DNA of 30,394 nucleotides from JBCFBK01 sp050173895 (GTDB lineage Bacteria; Bacteroidota; Bacteroidia; Bacteroidales; Prolixibacteraceae), in contig JBFXKJ010000022.1 in the NCBI GenBank assembly GCA_050173895.1, positions 1 through 30,394 on the forward strand, given 5' to 3'. The translations under genes were made by a program, and so were the position numbers. Shown piece by piece: positions 8,415 through 16,946 of this stretch (within the stretch, counting starts at the first letter, position 1; each line of letters begins with the position of its first letter). The notes beneath the pieces were generated by a model. That model was not told the DNA's origin, ran no database searches, and saw only the letters and a list, made by a program, of their open reading frames with translations.

Positions 8415-8463
8415 GTTTCAAGTTTCAAGTTTCAAGTTTCAAGTTTCAAGTTTCAAGTTTCAA
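8415..8463. repeat. Seven-copy tandem 7-mer directly before the oxidoreductase start
   Basis: GTTTCAA is repeated seven times without error from 8415 to 8463, four bases upstream of the ATG of the oxidoreductase. Read on the transcribed strand the unit is TTGAAAC. Perfect short tandem arrays can change copy number by slippage. Being seven bases long and outside the likely coding region, changes would alter leader length rather than frame. Confidence 0.95.
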
Positions 8464-8535
8464 GATATTCGGACAATCAGGTGCCCGGGAAGTCTGAAGA
8501 TCCGGTAATCTGAGAATCCGGGAATCCGGTCTCCG
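8464..8535. repeat. Degenerate spacer repeat, copy 1
   Basis: This stretch continues from the tandem array to the UroD-like stop codon. It shares AAGATCCGGTAATC (8497-8510) and TCTGAGAATCCG (8509-8520) with the spacer at 11881-12046, in the same order. Neither copy has coding character. The two spacers look like members of one intergenic repeat family. Confidence 0.6.
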
Positions 8536-9600
8536 TCATCTGTATTTTTCCACTATTTTCAGCGCTGCGTCAATGTCTTTCTCCGATTTAAAATCGACGT
8601 TGATATGCAATCCCTGGTTACCGACCTGATCGAGCAGTGGTTCCAGTTCATCGAGGGCAACCCAGTTCGCCATGACCGATTTTCCGCCGGCCAGGATCCG
8701 CTTGTACAGATCATACCAGCAGGGATCGCCACCCTGCGGCTCTCCGACTCCCGGGGTCCACTGAATGGCATTCAGTTCATCAATCTCCAGCAGGGCCTCC
8801 AGGTGGCGCTGCGCTCCCACTCCATCGAGGTGATAAAGGGTATAGTCGATCTTTTGGCATTGCTCCCGGATGAAGGGTTGAACAAAACGTCTGAAATCCT
8901 CTTCCGAGATCATCGTCGAGATGTCGCACTGAAGTTTGGAGACTTTGCCGGGTCCCCAGATGGAGAAATAGCAGAAGGCCATTTCGTCTCCTTCGCGGAC
9001 GATTTCATAAATACGGTCAAACACCTCAAAATAGGCATCATTAACCTGTTGCAACTGCGCTTCGAGTTCTTCCGGCTGCAGGATCATGTCCATCAGGACC
9101 TCGGTCGTTCCCCGGATGGAGGCCAGCACATCCAGTCCCTCCACCAGATCGGGACACCCTACATAATAATGGCCATTCGCTTTGTCTTTGCAGGCTTTCA
9201 GCAAATCCCGGTGAAGGATCCAGCCCGGATGATTCCCATCAAAGCGAAGCGTCATTTCTTTACGAGGGTTTTCCCTGATCCAGATCGTATCCTGTCCGCC
9301 CTCCGGCTCGGCGCCCATCATCAGGGCAAGTGATCCCGGTCCCAGGTGCGTATTGGACACCGGCAGAATGTCTGCCTTAAACGAACTCCGCGACAGTTGG
9401 TAATGCAGGTTCTCCGCACGCCACTGCGGGTCAAACCAGAACTGTTGCAGATCCCTTGCCGCTTTTGGTTCGGGGGCCTCTGCATGCGGCAGGCCCTCTT
9501 TCCGGAGGTGTTCCCACATGCTCAGCACAATGCCTTTTCCGCTCCACCAGCCGGTGTAATGTTTTTTGGTTTCCTCCCAGTTTTCTTTCCAGGTATTCAT
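8536..9600 (-). CDS. UroD/MtaA-superfamily protein with altered metal site (His-x-Asp...Asp)
   Basis: 354 residues from the ATG at 9600 (MNTWKENWEE). This start overlaps the GH31 stop as ATGA and has GGAGG eight bases upstream. In-frame ATGs at 9615 and 9621 are alternatives. The fold is that of uroporphyrinogen decarboxylase-like TIM barrels, with TMISEEDFRRFVQPF in the C-terminal half, closely matching the homologue at 16947-18038. Where that paralogue has HYCG and a Cys 77 residues later, this protein reads H257-L-D259-G and D336 at the same spacing. Both metal-binding cysteines therefore appear replaced by aspartate. No signal peptide. Heme biosynthesis is unlikely given the PUL context and the presence of three divergent copies. 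Reaction unknown; sugar O-demethylation is a hypothesis. Confidence 0.85.
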   Translation of the reverse strand: MNTWKENWEETKKHYTGWWSGKGIVLSMWEHLRKEGLPHAEAPEPKAARDLQQFWFDPQWRAENLHYQLSRSSFKADILPVSNTHLGPGSLALMMGAEPEGGQDTIWIRENPRKEMTLRFDGNHPGWILHRDLLKACKDKANGHYYVGCPDLVEGLDVLASIRGTTEVLMDMILQPEELEAQLQQVNDAYFEVFDRIYEIVREGDEMAFCYFSIWGPGKVSKLQCDISTMISEEDFRRFVQPFIREQCQKIDYTLYHLDGVGAQRHLEALLEIDELNAIQWTPGVGEPQGGDPCWYDLYKRILAGGKSVMANWVALDELEPLLDQVGNQGLHINVDFKSEKDIDAALKIVEKYR

Positions 9601-11873
9601 AATCCTTCCCTCCATATCCATCCCAGTTCACTTTCCTTCAGGCCCCGGTACTGGTCGTCAAACCAGAGATGGATGACCTTTGAAAGGTCGATTTCGTCCG
9701 TATTGCTCACCGGGTACGGATAAACCGGTATTTGCGCGCCCGACCTGACCCACACGGGCATTTCGTCGAGCGGGCATTCGAAATTTTGCAGCCACCGGGC
9801 ACCTTCCGTTTGTTCGCCGGAAAACAGGTTGACCCATTTTCCTTCAGGCAAATAGACATTGCGGCGGTTTTGGCTGTTCATCACCGGAGCAACCAGAAAA
9901 TCATCGCCCAAATAGTACTGGTCGTCGATATGCCGGCACATCGGGTCCTGCGGATGGTGGAAAATCAGCGCCCGCAACACCGGATAGCCGGTTTCGGTGG
10001 CCTTTTTGCTTTGCTCCAGCAGATAGGGTATCAATGCATAGCGGAGCTTCAGCCAGCAGCGGACAATTGCGCTGATACCCGGATAGGCGTATGGCTCCCG
10101 TTTGGAAGTGCCATGATAGCGGAGATGCGAGGAAAATACGCCAAACTGGGTCCAGCGCACATACAGATCGTCGGGAATGACCGAATTCATAAAATCGGGC
10201 AGGCCGTGAAATCCGGGGACATCGTGGCTCCAAAAGGCAAAGCCCGACAGTCCCAGATGAAGCCCTCCTTTCAGAGAGCCGGCCATTCCGTCCCACGTGC
10301 AGGCCGAATCGCCGCCCCAGTGCAGCGGATATCGCTGACAACCGGCCCAGCCCGCCCGGGCCCAGATAATCCCTTCACCGGTGACTTCTTTTGTCACCTC
10401 GAAAGCCGCCTGCTGATAAAGCAGCGCATAGAGGTTATTGAGCAACTCCGGCTTCATGCCGTGGTATTCGGCATCCAGGTGAATTTCCTCCCCGAAATCG
10501 GTTTTGATGCAGGTCACCCCCATTTCCAGCAGATTCCGCAGCAGGTTTTTATACCATTCCACTGCCGGCGGATAGGTAAAATCGATCGTCCCGGCATAAT
10601 CGAGCGCGCTGAAGTTCGATCCTCCTTGTTTTTCGGTCTCCTTTAACCTGCACATATAGCAGTTATCGCGGGCTTCATCGTGTTGTTCTGCCTTTGCCGC
10701 GATGTAGGGCATCTGCCAGAGGCTCACCTTAAATCCATTGTCGCGCAGTTGCCGGATAAATTTTTCCGGTTCCGGAAAGCGCTCCGGGTTGAATTTCCAT
10801 TCGCACAGCCAGTCGGTGCGGAACCAGCCCGTATCGAGGTGGATCACATCACAGGGGAAATCTTCCTTTCGGAGCCGCTCACAGATTTCACTTACTTCAG
10901 CGGCCGAAAAGTAGGTCATCCGGCTCATCCAGGTCCCGAAACTCCAAAGCGGCAGCACAGACGGGAAGCCCGTCAGGCGCCGGTACTCATACAGGATGCG
11001 CTCGGGGTTTTCTCCCCCGATCAAAAAGACATCCATCACCGGCTCTTCACAGAGTAACTGAACTGAACGGGTGGAATGATCGGCCAATGAGAATTTCGAC
11101 CAGGCGGTGGTATGCAGAAAGACGCCATACATCCGGCTCGACATGAAAAAAGGGATGTTTTTGTAGGTCCGCCGGTTGTTGACTCCCTGCCCGTCCTGGT
11201 TTTTGAGCTGAAAGGTACGTCCCGACAAGTCCATCTTTGCAAAACGCTCGCCCGTGCCGGCAAAGCATTCGTCGGCTTCGGCATGAAAGGAAAGCGTGCT
11301 GCGGTGCCATTTTCCTTCCCGTTCCACGCATCCCAGGGCGAAGGCATCGTGCCGCGCCGGGAAAAACTGGTCGAAGGAGCTGAGCGCGATCCCGGTTACA
11401 CCATCGGGAAAGAAGCTCAGTTGAAGCGACTCCTCCGGCGGAGGCAGCAAATCGCTCCAATGATCCACCGGCGCTTTTTCGCGGCTGACCCGCGCCCGGA
11501 TCCGGTGTTCTGAATCGGTGATCAGCCACTCCCCCTGATGCTCTTCAAAATCAAGCGGCATAATTTCCAGGGAAGGATGCAGGTCCAGCATAAGCGAATC
11601 GCGCATCGAAATTTCCTCTCCAAAAACCACAAACAGCCTCAGCATGTTTTCTCCGTAGGCCCTCAAATGCAACTGACAGAAACGGACAGGCTCCGCCTTG
11701 TCGGTTACGCTGTCCAAGCCCGGCCGTTGCTTTTGAAAAGGGACCTCCAGAACAATATCCGTCCCTTTCCGGGAAATTCCCGTGGGCATGCCGGCCGTCC
11801 AAAGCGCTTCCTTCAGGTTGAATTCAGGATCGAAATCCAAAAAATCAAAAAGCTGGTAATTTGTTTGTTTCAT
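9597..11873 (-). CDS. GH31 alpha-xylosidase (YicI-like), predicted cytoplasmic
   Basis: 758 residues from the ATG at 11873 (MKQTNYQLFDFLDFD). A longer reading starts with TTG inside the upstream repeat spacer and is rejected. The catalytic nucleophile is D459 in CIKTDFGEEIH. The KTDFGE form marks alpha-xylosidases, whereas alpha-glucosidases usually have DMNE-type motifs. The acid/base is D522 in HWGGDSACTWDG, followed by GLSGFAFWSHDVPGF as in YicI. No signal peptide is visible, unlike the other four glycosidases here, so it should act on imported oligosaccharides. Its stop overlaps the UroD-like start by 4 nt, indicating translational coupling. Expected substrates are alpha-xylosides from xyloglucan or, given the context, 2-O-methyl-xylosyl-fucose from RG-II. 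Specificity is inference. Confidence 0.93.
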   Translation of the reverse strand: MKQTNYQLFDFLDFDPEFNLKEALWTAGMPTGISRKGTDIVLEVPFQKQRPGLDSVTDKAEPVRFCQLHLRAYGENMLRLFVVFGEEISMRDSLMLDLHPSLEIMPLDFEEHQGEWLITDSEHRIRARVSREKAPVDHWSDLLPPPEESLQLSFFPDGVTGIALSSFDQFFPARHDAFALGCVEREGKWHRSTLSFHAEADECFAGTGERFAKMDLSGRTFQLKNQDGQGVNNRRTYKNIPFFMSSRMYGVFLHTTAWSKFSLADHSTRSVQLLCEEPVMDVFLIGGENPERILYEYRRLTGFPSVLPLWSFGTWMSRMTYFSAAEVSEICERLRKEDFPCDVIHLDTGWFRTDWLCEWKFNPERFPEPEKFIRQLRDNGFKVSLWQMPYIAAKAEQHDEARDNCYMCRLKETEKQGGSNFSALDYAGTIDFTYPPAVEWYKNLLRNLLEMGVTCIKTDFGEEIHLDAEYHGMKPELLNNLYALLYQQAAFEVTKEVTGEGIIWARAGWAGCQRYPLHWGGDSACTWDGMAGSLKGGLHLGLSGFAFWSHDVPGFHGLPDFMNSVIPDDLYVRWTQFGVFSSHLRYHGTSKREPYAYPGISAIVRCWLKLRYALIPYLLEQSKKATETGYPVLRALIFHHPQDPMCRHIDDQYYLGDDFLVAPVMNSQNRRNVYLPEGKWVNLFSGEQTEGARWLQNFECPLDEMPVWVRSGAQIPVYPYPVSNTDEIDLSKVIHLWFDDQYRGLKESELGWIWREGL

Positions 11874-11880
11874 GTTTTTA

Positions 11881-12046
11881 CAGACACAAGTATCAAGTAT
11901 CAAGACACAAGATTTTCGGATATTCAGATATTCAGACAATCAGTTGTTCGGACAATCCAGGATATTCAGATATCCAGATTTTCAGACAAGCAGACAGATT
12001 TTCAGAATCTTAAGATCCGGTAATCCAGTAGTCTGAGAATCCGTTC
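11881..12046. repeat. Degenerate spacer repeat, copy 2 (between GH95 and GH31)
   Basis: The spacer is packed with short related words: CAAGTAT/CAAGACA 7-mers near 11887-11912, then many forms of GATATTCAGA, TTCAGACAA and GGACAATC. It contains AAGATCCGGTAATC (12012-12025) and TCTGAGAATCCG (12032-12043), both shared with the spacer at 8464-8535. In both copies the 7-mer array lies nearest the start codon of the downstream gene. No coding potential is apparent. Confidence 0.65.
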
Positions 12047-12048
12047 TT

Positions 12049-14496
12049 CTACCTTCCTCCGATCGTATACCGCTGTCCTGCCGTTGTCGGAAAATCGTAC
12101 AGGTATGTCTTTGGCAGCTTCACTCCCTTCAGTTTTGCTTTGGATGAGATCAGCGGCTCCTTAACCGGATCGGTCCGGTAAAAGGCGTTCGGATTTTCAC
12201 CCTTCGCCGGCTTCAGTTTGACCCCGTCCAGGCCAGCAAGGGCGTCCCCGGAGCGGAGCCGGCAGTTGCCCCCAAGCGCAGAATAGATGACCAGCCGGCT
12301 GATCTTTCCGTTTTCCCAGCTCAGGTCGATCTCAAAGCCGCCCCGCGCCTTTAGTCCTTTCACTTCGCCTTTCGTCCATTGATCGGGCAAAGCGGGAAGG
12401 ATGAATATCCACCCGTCATGGCTCTGCATAAGCATTTCCGCGATACCCGCCGTACAACCAAAGTTTCCGTCGATCTGGAAGGGCGGATGGGCGTCAAACA
12501 AATTCGGATAGGTGCCGCCTTTTTCCTTCATCCCCGGACGGACGGAGGGAGAAAGCTGGTCCGTGATCAGCTTAAAGGCGTGGTTCCCATCCAAAAAGCG
12601 GGCCCACAGGTTCACTTTCCAGCCCATTGACCAGCCGGTCGATTCATCGCCCCGGTAATTCAGCGAATTCCGGGCTGCTTCGAAAAGTTCGGGGGTGCGG
12701 TAAGGGGAAAGCTGATTCGCCGGGTATAATCCATACAAATGCGATACATGGCGGTGCTTGTCGTCCGGTTTGTCCCAGTCGTGCATCCACTCCTGCAACT
12801 GGCTGTGCTGTCCGATCTGCATGGGTGCCAGCCGCTTCCGGGCCGCTTTCAGGGTGTCGGCATAGGCTGCATCCGTCTCCAGCAGTTCTGCCGCCCGGAT
12901 TACATTTGAAAATAATCCAAAAACCAGCTGATTGTCCATGGTCGTGCCGGTGCCGACAGTGATCCCTTTCATATAGCTGTTTTCGGGTGATACCGAAGGT
13001 CCGATTACCAACCACCGGTGTTCAGGTTCTTCGTGCAAAATATCGAGCAGGAACTGCGATGCTTCTTTCATTACCGGGTAAGCCGACCGGAGGAAATCCC
13101 GGTCGCCTGTGTAAAGGAAATGCTCCCACAGGTGCTGGCAGACCCAGGCGCCGCCGGTAGGCCATAAGCCTGACCGCGCCCGGTCCACAGGGCCGGTGAT
13201 CCGCCATATATCCGTGTTATGGTGCAACACCCATCCGCGCGCACCATAGAGTTCCCGGGCTGTTTCGCGGCCGGTTTGCGAAAGCTCAGCGGCCATTTTC
13301 AGAAAGGGGCCGTGCAGTTCCGAAAGATTGGTCAGCTCGGCCGGCCAGTAATTCATCTCGGCATTGATGTTGGTGGTGTACTTGCTGTCCCAGGGAGGCG
13401 AAACCCGGTCATTCCAGATTCCCTGCAGATTCGTGGGTTGCGTTCCCGGCTGGGAACCGGAAATCATCAGGTAACGGCCAAACTGGAAGTACAGGCTGAC
13501 CAGTGCGGGATCATCAGCTGTCTTAAACTTTTCTATCCGTTCGTTGGTGGGCAGTTGTGCAGCAGCGGTTGTTCCCAGGTCAAGACTGACCCGGTTAAAC
13601 CAGCGCTGATAAAACTCCGTGTGGTTCCTGAGCGCTGTGGGGTAGTCGACCTTCAGTGCCGAATTCAGCCAGTCGCCCGCCTTTTGAAACGGATCGCCCG
13701 AGATATCCTTATAGTTAATAAAATTGGTTCCGACCGAAATATAAAGAATCACGGAATTGGCCCCCCGAATGGTTAACTGATTTCCTGTCACCGTCAGTTC
13801 CCCGCCATCAATCACCGGTTTTACCAGTGCCCGGAAACGGACATTTCCAACCACCCCTTCATGGTCGTCCGTGATCCCTGAAAGATCGAGCATCTGCTCT
13901 CCGGCTGTAATCCGGCTTCTCAGTTCACAATCCATTCCGACCGTGCAACTGATCTTTCCAGGCTGGTCGGCCGACAAGCGGACCAGAATGACCTGATCGG
14001 TAAAAGACGAAAAATATTCGCGCCGGTAGCTCACCCCTTCCGATTCATAACGCACGGAAGCAACAGCTTTACTGATATCCAGGTCCCGGTAATAGGACGA
14101 CGCCTGCCCCTGTCCCGGAAAATCGATCCACAGGTTTCCCACCGGCTGGTATTTCATCCCGGAGTTGGGCGAGATGACTTTCGAAACAGCCAGATCCTCC
14201 GCCTCCTGGTATTTGCCCGCATAAAACAGCCTGTTGATTTCCGGCAGCACTTCCCGAATCGCCGGGTTGGTGTTCTGATTCGGCTGACCCGACCAGACCG
14301 TTTCTTCGTTTAACTGAATTCTGTCCCTGGCTGCTCCGCCAAAGATCATGGCCCCGAGCCGGCCGTTCCCGACCGGTAACGCCTCGTTCCAGTTTGCGGC
14401 AGCTTCGCGGTACCATAACTTCAAATCGTCCTTTCCGCCGGCGGCCGCCAACACGACCAGCAGTTGAAACATCAGGTAAAAAGCAGCTTTCATCAT
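12049..14496 (-). CDS. GH95 alpha-L-fucosidase / alpha-L-galactosidase
   Basis: 815 residues with an N-terminal signal peptide (AAFYLMFQLLVVLAAAGG). The N-terminal beta-sandwich has the family hallmark LPVGNGRLGAMIFGG (40-54) and LNEETVWSG. The catalytic (alpha/alpha)6 barrel carries TTNINAEMNYWPAE with N376 and N378, matching the paired asparagines that help activate water in AfcA-type enzymes. GPSVSPEN (E505) is the likely general acid, and FQIDGNFG (D676) is a further conserved acidic residue. The family inverts alpha-1,2-L-fucosyl or alpha-L-galactosyl bonds; the two substrates differ only at C6 and cannot be separated here. Periplasmic. If the locus targets RG-II, alpha-L-galactose of chain A is expected; if xyloglucan, alpha-1,2-fucose. 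Confidence 0.95.
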   Translation of the reverse strand: MMKAAFYLMFQLLVVLAAAGGKDDLKLWYREAAANWNEALPVGNGRLGAMIFGGAARDRIQLNEETVWSGQPNQNTNPAIREVLPEINRLFYAGKYQEAEDLAVSKVISPNSGMKYQPVGNLWIDFPGQGQASSYYRDLDISKAVASVRYESEGVSYRREYFSSFTDQVILVRLSADQPGKISCTVGMDCELRSRITAGEQMLDLSGITDDHEGVVGNVRFRALVKPVIDGGELTVTGNQLTIRGANSVILYISVGTNFINYKDISGDPFQKAGDWLNSALKVDYPTALRNHTEFYQRWFNRVSLDLGTTAAAQLPTNERIEKFKTADDPALVSLYFQFGRYLMISGSQPGTQPTNLQGIWNDRVSPPWDSKYTTNINAEMNYWPAELTNLSELHGPFLKMAAELSQTGRETARELYGARGWVLHHNTDIWRITGPVDRARSGLWPTGGAWVCQHLWEHFLYTGDRDFLRSAYPVMKEASQFLLDILHEEPEHRWLVIGPSVSPENSYMKGITVGTGTTMDNQLVFGLFSNVIRAAELLETDAAYADTLKAARKRLAPMQIGQHSQLQEWMHDWDKPDDKHRHVSHLYGLYPANQLSPYRTPELFEAARNSLNYRGDESTGWSMGWKVNLWARFLDGNHAFKLITDQLSPSVRPGMKEKGGTYPNLFDAHPPFQIDGNFGCTAGIAEMLMQSHDGWIFILPALPDQWTKGEVKGLKARGGFEIDLSWENGKISRLVIYSALGGNCRLRSGDALAGLDGVKLKPAKGENPNAFYRTDPVKEPLISSKAKLKGVKLPKTYLYDFPTTAGQRYTIGGR

Positions 14497-14542
14497 TTGT
14501 TCTTTGTTTTAATTTTTTAACCTCCGCGGAAATCGCCGCGCG

Positions 14543-15826
14543 TCATTTATTTTTTAACCCACTTAATTTCAGCACTTCTTTATCAGGCACCAGCAGGACC
14601 AACGACAGCCAGCAAGCCAGGTAGGCCACACTGGCCAGGGCAAAGATCACATAATAACTGCCGGTAAATTCCAGGATCAGGCCCGCCATTCCTGAAAACA
14701 AAACACCGCCGACAGCACCCGCAAAACCCGCCATTCCAGTCACTGACCCTACTGCATTTTTAGGAAAAATGTCAGAAACAACTGTAAAGATATTGGCCGC
14801 ATATCCCTGATGGGCAAACGTAGCCATTGCGATCAGGATCACTGCCGTCCAAAGGTTGGAGGTCAGGGAAGCGAAAAAAATGGGAACAACAAGCAAAGCC
14901 ATCAAAAAAATAGTTTGCTTCCGGGCTTTTAGTGAATTTTTACCCCGTCTGATCATAAACGACGACATCCACCCACCGAAAACAGAACCTCCCATCGAAA
15001 CGACATAAATCACGATCAGCGGTAAGCCGATATTGGTAAGATCGATCTGATGGTTGGTATAAAGAAATTTGGGCACCCAATAAAGGAAAAACCACCAGAT
15101 GGGGTCGGTCAGAAAGCGGGCCAGGCATATCCCCCAGGTCTGTTTAAGAAAGAGGATTGACTTCCGGCTCAATTGCGGGATCTCCTGTTCCTGATCGTCC
15201 TGAAGAATATAGTTCCGTTCTGCCTCTGTCAATCTCTTTTCCGATTCCGGCTTATGATACAGGCGGATCCAAAAGAACAACCAGACGAACCCCAGCGCTC
15301 CTGTCCCGATAAATGCCCATTTCCAGCCCCATGTCAGGGCAATGAAGGGCACGAGCAGAGGCGTTAAGATCGCCCCCAGGTTGGAACCCGCGTTAAACAT
15401 CCCCGTAGCCAGCGCGCGCTCTTTTTTCGGAAACCATTCGGCCACGGTTTTCACCGCTGCCGGAAAATTCGCGGATTGCCCGATGCCAAGGGCAAAACGG
15501 GCAGCAGAAAAAGAAAAGACACTTGTGGCAAGTGCATGAACGATACCGGCAAGGCTCCATAAGAAAATGGATATCATGTATCCGAGCCGGGTGCCGATTT
15601 TATCCAGCAGGGGTCCCATCGAAATCAAACCCACCGCATAAGCAAGCTGAAAAGCCATTATGATGAAACCGTAATCAGACTCTGACCAACCGAACTGTTG
15701 CTGAAGCTGCGGCGCCAGAATTCCCAGCACCTGCCGGTCAACATAGTTGATCGTAGTGGCAAAAAACAACAAGACCACAATGCTCCAGCGGTAACTGCCC
15801 GCTTTTATTGCAGGGATCACTGGCAT
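14543..15826 (-). CDS. MFS transporter, ExuT-like hexuronate (anion:cation symporter) family
   Basis: 427 residues, twelve predicted membrane helices. The first helix carries TINYVDRQVLGILAPQLQ, the signature of the ACS family that includes ExuT. The loop motif LLDKIGTRLGY and ARFALGIGQSANFPAAVKTVAEWFP follow, then a long central loop (about 195-220) and the second six helices. These carriers take up hexuronates and related sugar acids by proton symport. The start overlaps the end of the preceding UroD-like gene by 10 bp, so the two are co-translated. With a GH138-like and a GH2 enzyme nearby, the likely cargo is galacturonic and/or glucuronic acid. Distinct from the SSS symporter at the operon end, which probably carries a neutral or larger sugar. 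Confidence 0.92.
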   Translation of the reverse strand: MPVIPAIKAGSYRWSIVVLLFFATTINYVDRQVLGILAPQLQQQFGWSESDYGFIIMAFQLAYAVGLISMGPLLDKIGTRLGYMISIFLWSLAGIVHALATSVFSFSAARFALGIGQSANFPAAVKTVAEWFPKKERALATGMFNAGSNLGAILTPLLVPFIALTWGWKWAFIGTGALGFVWLFFWIRLYHKPESEKRLTEAERNYILQDDQEQEIPQLSRKSILFLKQTWGICLARFLTDPIWWFFLYWVPKFLYTNHQIDLTNIGLPLIVIYVVSMGGSVFGGWMSSFMIRRGKNSLKARKQTIFLMALLVVPIFFASLTSNLWTAVILIAMATFAHQGYAANIFTVVSDIFPKNAVGSVTGMAGFAGAVGGVLFSGMAGLILEFTGSYYVIFALASVAYLACWLSLVLLVPDKEVLKLSGLKNK

Positions 15827-16944
15827 AGCTGATGAATTAAATGGTAAGCTTCTTCCTGTTCTTCAGGGGTCGTGCAATAAGTGACCACGATCAGTTTCAT
15901 TCCGGGGATCCACAGTCTTGACACCTGCTCCCGGATGGCGTCTGAATTTCCTACGATCCGGGCATTCAGCACAACACCTGTATGGGCAAAGCGGTGAAAT
16001 GCCTCCGGATGATCGGTTGCGCCCGGATCCGTTTCAGGAGAAAATGCAGCATCGGCCATCTTTAATCCATTTACTTTCAGCACGGCATCGATCCATCCCG
16101 ACCAGTCGCCGCAGGAATGAAAAACGGGGCCGCCCATCGGATCGCAAATCTTTTCAACTGCGGGAGCCGCCAATTCCAGGTATTGCTCCGGAGAAATCAT
16201 GATGGCATTGTCGTCGCTCATTCCCAGCCCCTCCCATTTTGAAGACGATGCAAATCCATGGCCCGGCAGAACAAGTGCTTCCCCGATCAACTTTAACTGC
16301 TCGCGGTTAAACTGAATGGACAGATTGGCAAGGACATCGAAAAGCGCAGTCACTTTTTCCGGCTCCATCAGCATGTCTACAAAAAACCGGTCAAGCGGAA
16401 CCAGATGGCCGATCATATTTAAGGGAGATTGGGTATCGGTCAGTGAAACGGGTAAGCGCCCCCTGGTCTGATCCATGAAATATTCGATCATGTTGAGGGT
16501 ATGCCTTCCAATATTCGTTTCCGCGATCTCCTTTGGCTCATAAGCCAGCGCTTCGTCCAGCGAAGAAAAACGGGTCTTCAGCGCAGGGGCATTTCCTTCA
16601 TACCAGATGTAATCACCGCCGTACCCGCTTGCCACCGTCCCGATTCCATACCACGGTTCCAGAAAATTAGGAACATCCGCTTTAAAAAGCATACTTTTTT
16701 CAAGCGCTCCCAATTGAAGCTCCAGCGAACGCTTCATTTCCCGGCAACCATACGAAAAACATTCGGCCACGCGCATCCGGCGATACACCAACACACCCGA
16801 TTCCTGCTGCCGGAACTCCGTGCAGGTTTGATTTAATCCGGCAGCATAGGCGCCATACGCATCAAAATCAAAGTTCTCCGGTTTTACCGGAAAGACCTGC
16901 GTCGCCTGCGCGTCGCCCAGTTGATAATTAAATTTCTTTTTCAT
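15817..16944 (-). CDS. UroD/MtaA-superfamily methyltransferase-like protein with His-x-Cys...Cys site
   Basis: 375 residues, no signal peptide. The C-terminal half contains GGPVFHSCGDWSGW, giving H276-x-C278, and a third possible ligand C357 in IVVTYCTTPEE. A His-x-Cys...Cys set with about 77 residues between the cysteines is the zinc site of corrinoid-dependent methyltransferases such as MtaA, MtbA and the CmuA C-domain. True HemE decarboxylases lack it. Those enzymes move methyl groups between a corrinoid protein and a thiol. The gene starts 2 nt after its paralogue's stop and overlaps the MFS transporter by 10 bp. No corrinoid-binding protein (DxHxxG type) is seen in this window. Function in sugar demethylation is inferred from context only. 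Confidence 0.85.
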   Translation of the reverse strand: MKKKFNYQLGDAQATQVFPVKPENFDFDAYGAYAAGLNQTCTEFRQQESGVLVYRRMRVAECFSYGCREMKRSLELQLGALEKSMLFKADVPNFLEPWYGIGTVASGYGGDYIWYEGNAPALKTRFSSLDEALAYEPKEIAETNIGRHTLNMIEYFMDQTRGRLPVSLTDTQSPLNMIGHLVPLDRFFVDMLMEPEKVTALFDVLANLSIQFNREQLKLIGEALVLPGHGFASSSKWEGLGMSDDNAIMISPEQYLELAAPAVEKICDPMGGPVFHSCGDWSGWIDAVLKVNGLKMADAAFSPETDPGATDHPEAFHRFAHTGVVLNARIVGNSDAIREQVSRLWIPGMKLIVVTYCTTPEEQEEAYHLIHQLCQ

Positions 16945-16946
16945 GA

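Noticed and set aside
8411..8428. Extended start of the oxidoreductase at a TTG within the tandem repeat
   Set aside because: The Rossmann fold begins naturally at the ATG at 8410 (MIYKLGILGLG). The extra six residues are encoded by the repeat and are unlikely to be translated.
8415..8463. CRISPR-like array
   Set aside because: The units are 7 bp and directly adjacent, with no spacers and no cas genes nearby.
11874..11939. Extended start of the GH31 gene (TTG at 11939)
   Set aside because: The added 22 residues come from the degenerate repeat spacer and resemble neither a signal peptide nor GH31. The ATG at 11873 is preferred.
14514..14540. Terminator between the MFS gene and GH95
   Set aside because: On the plus strand CGCGG and CCGCG could form a short GC hairpin, but the stem is only 5 bp and is followed on the minus strand by an A-rich tract, not T. 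It is not convincing.
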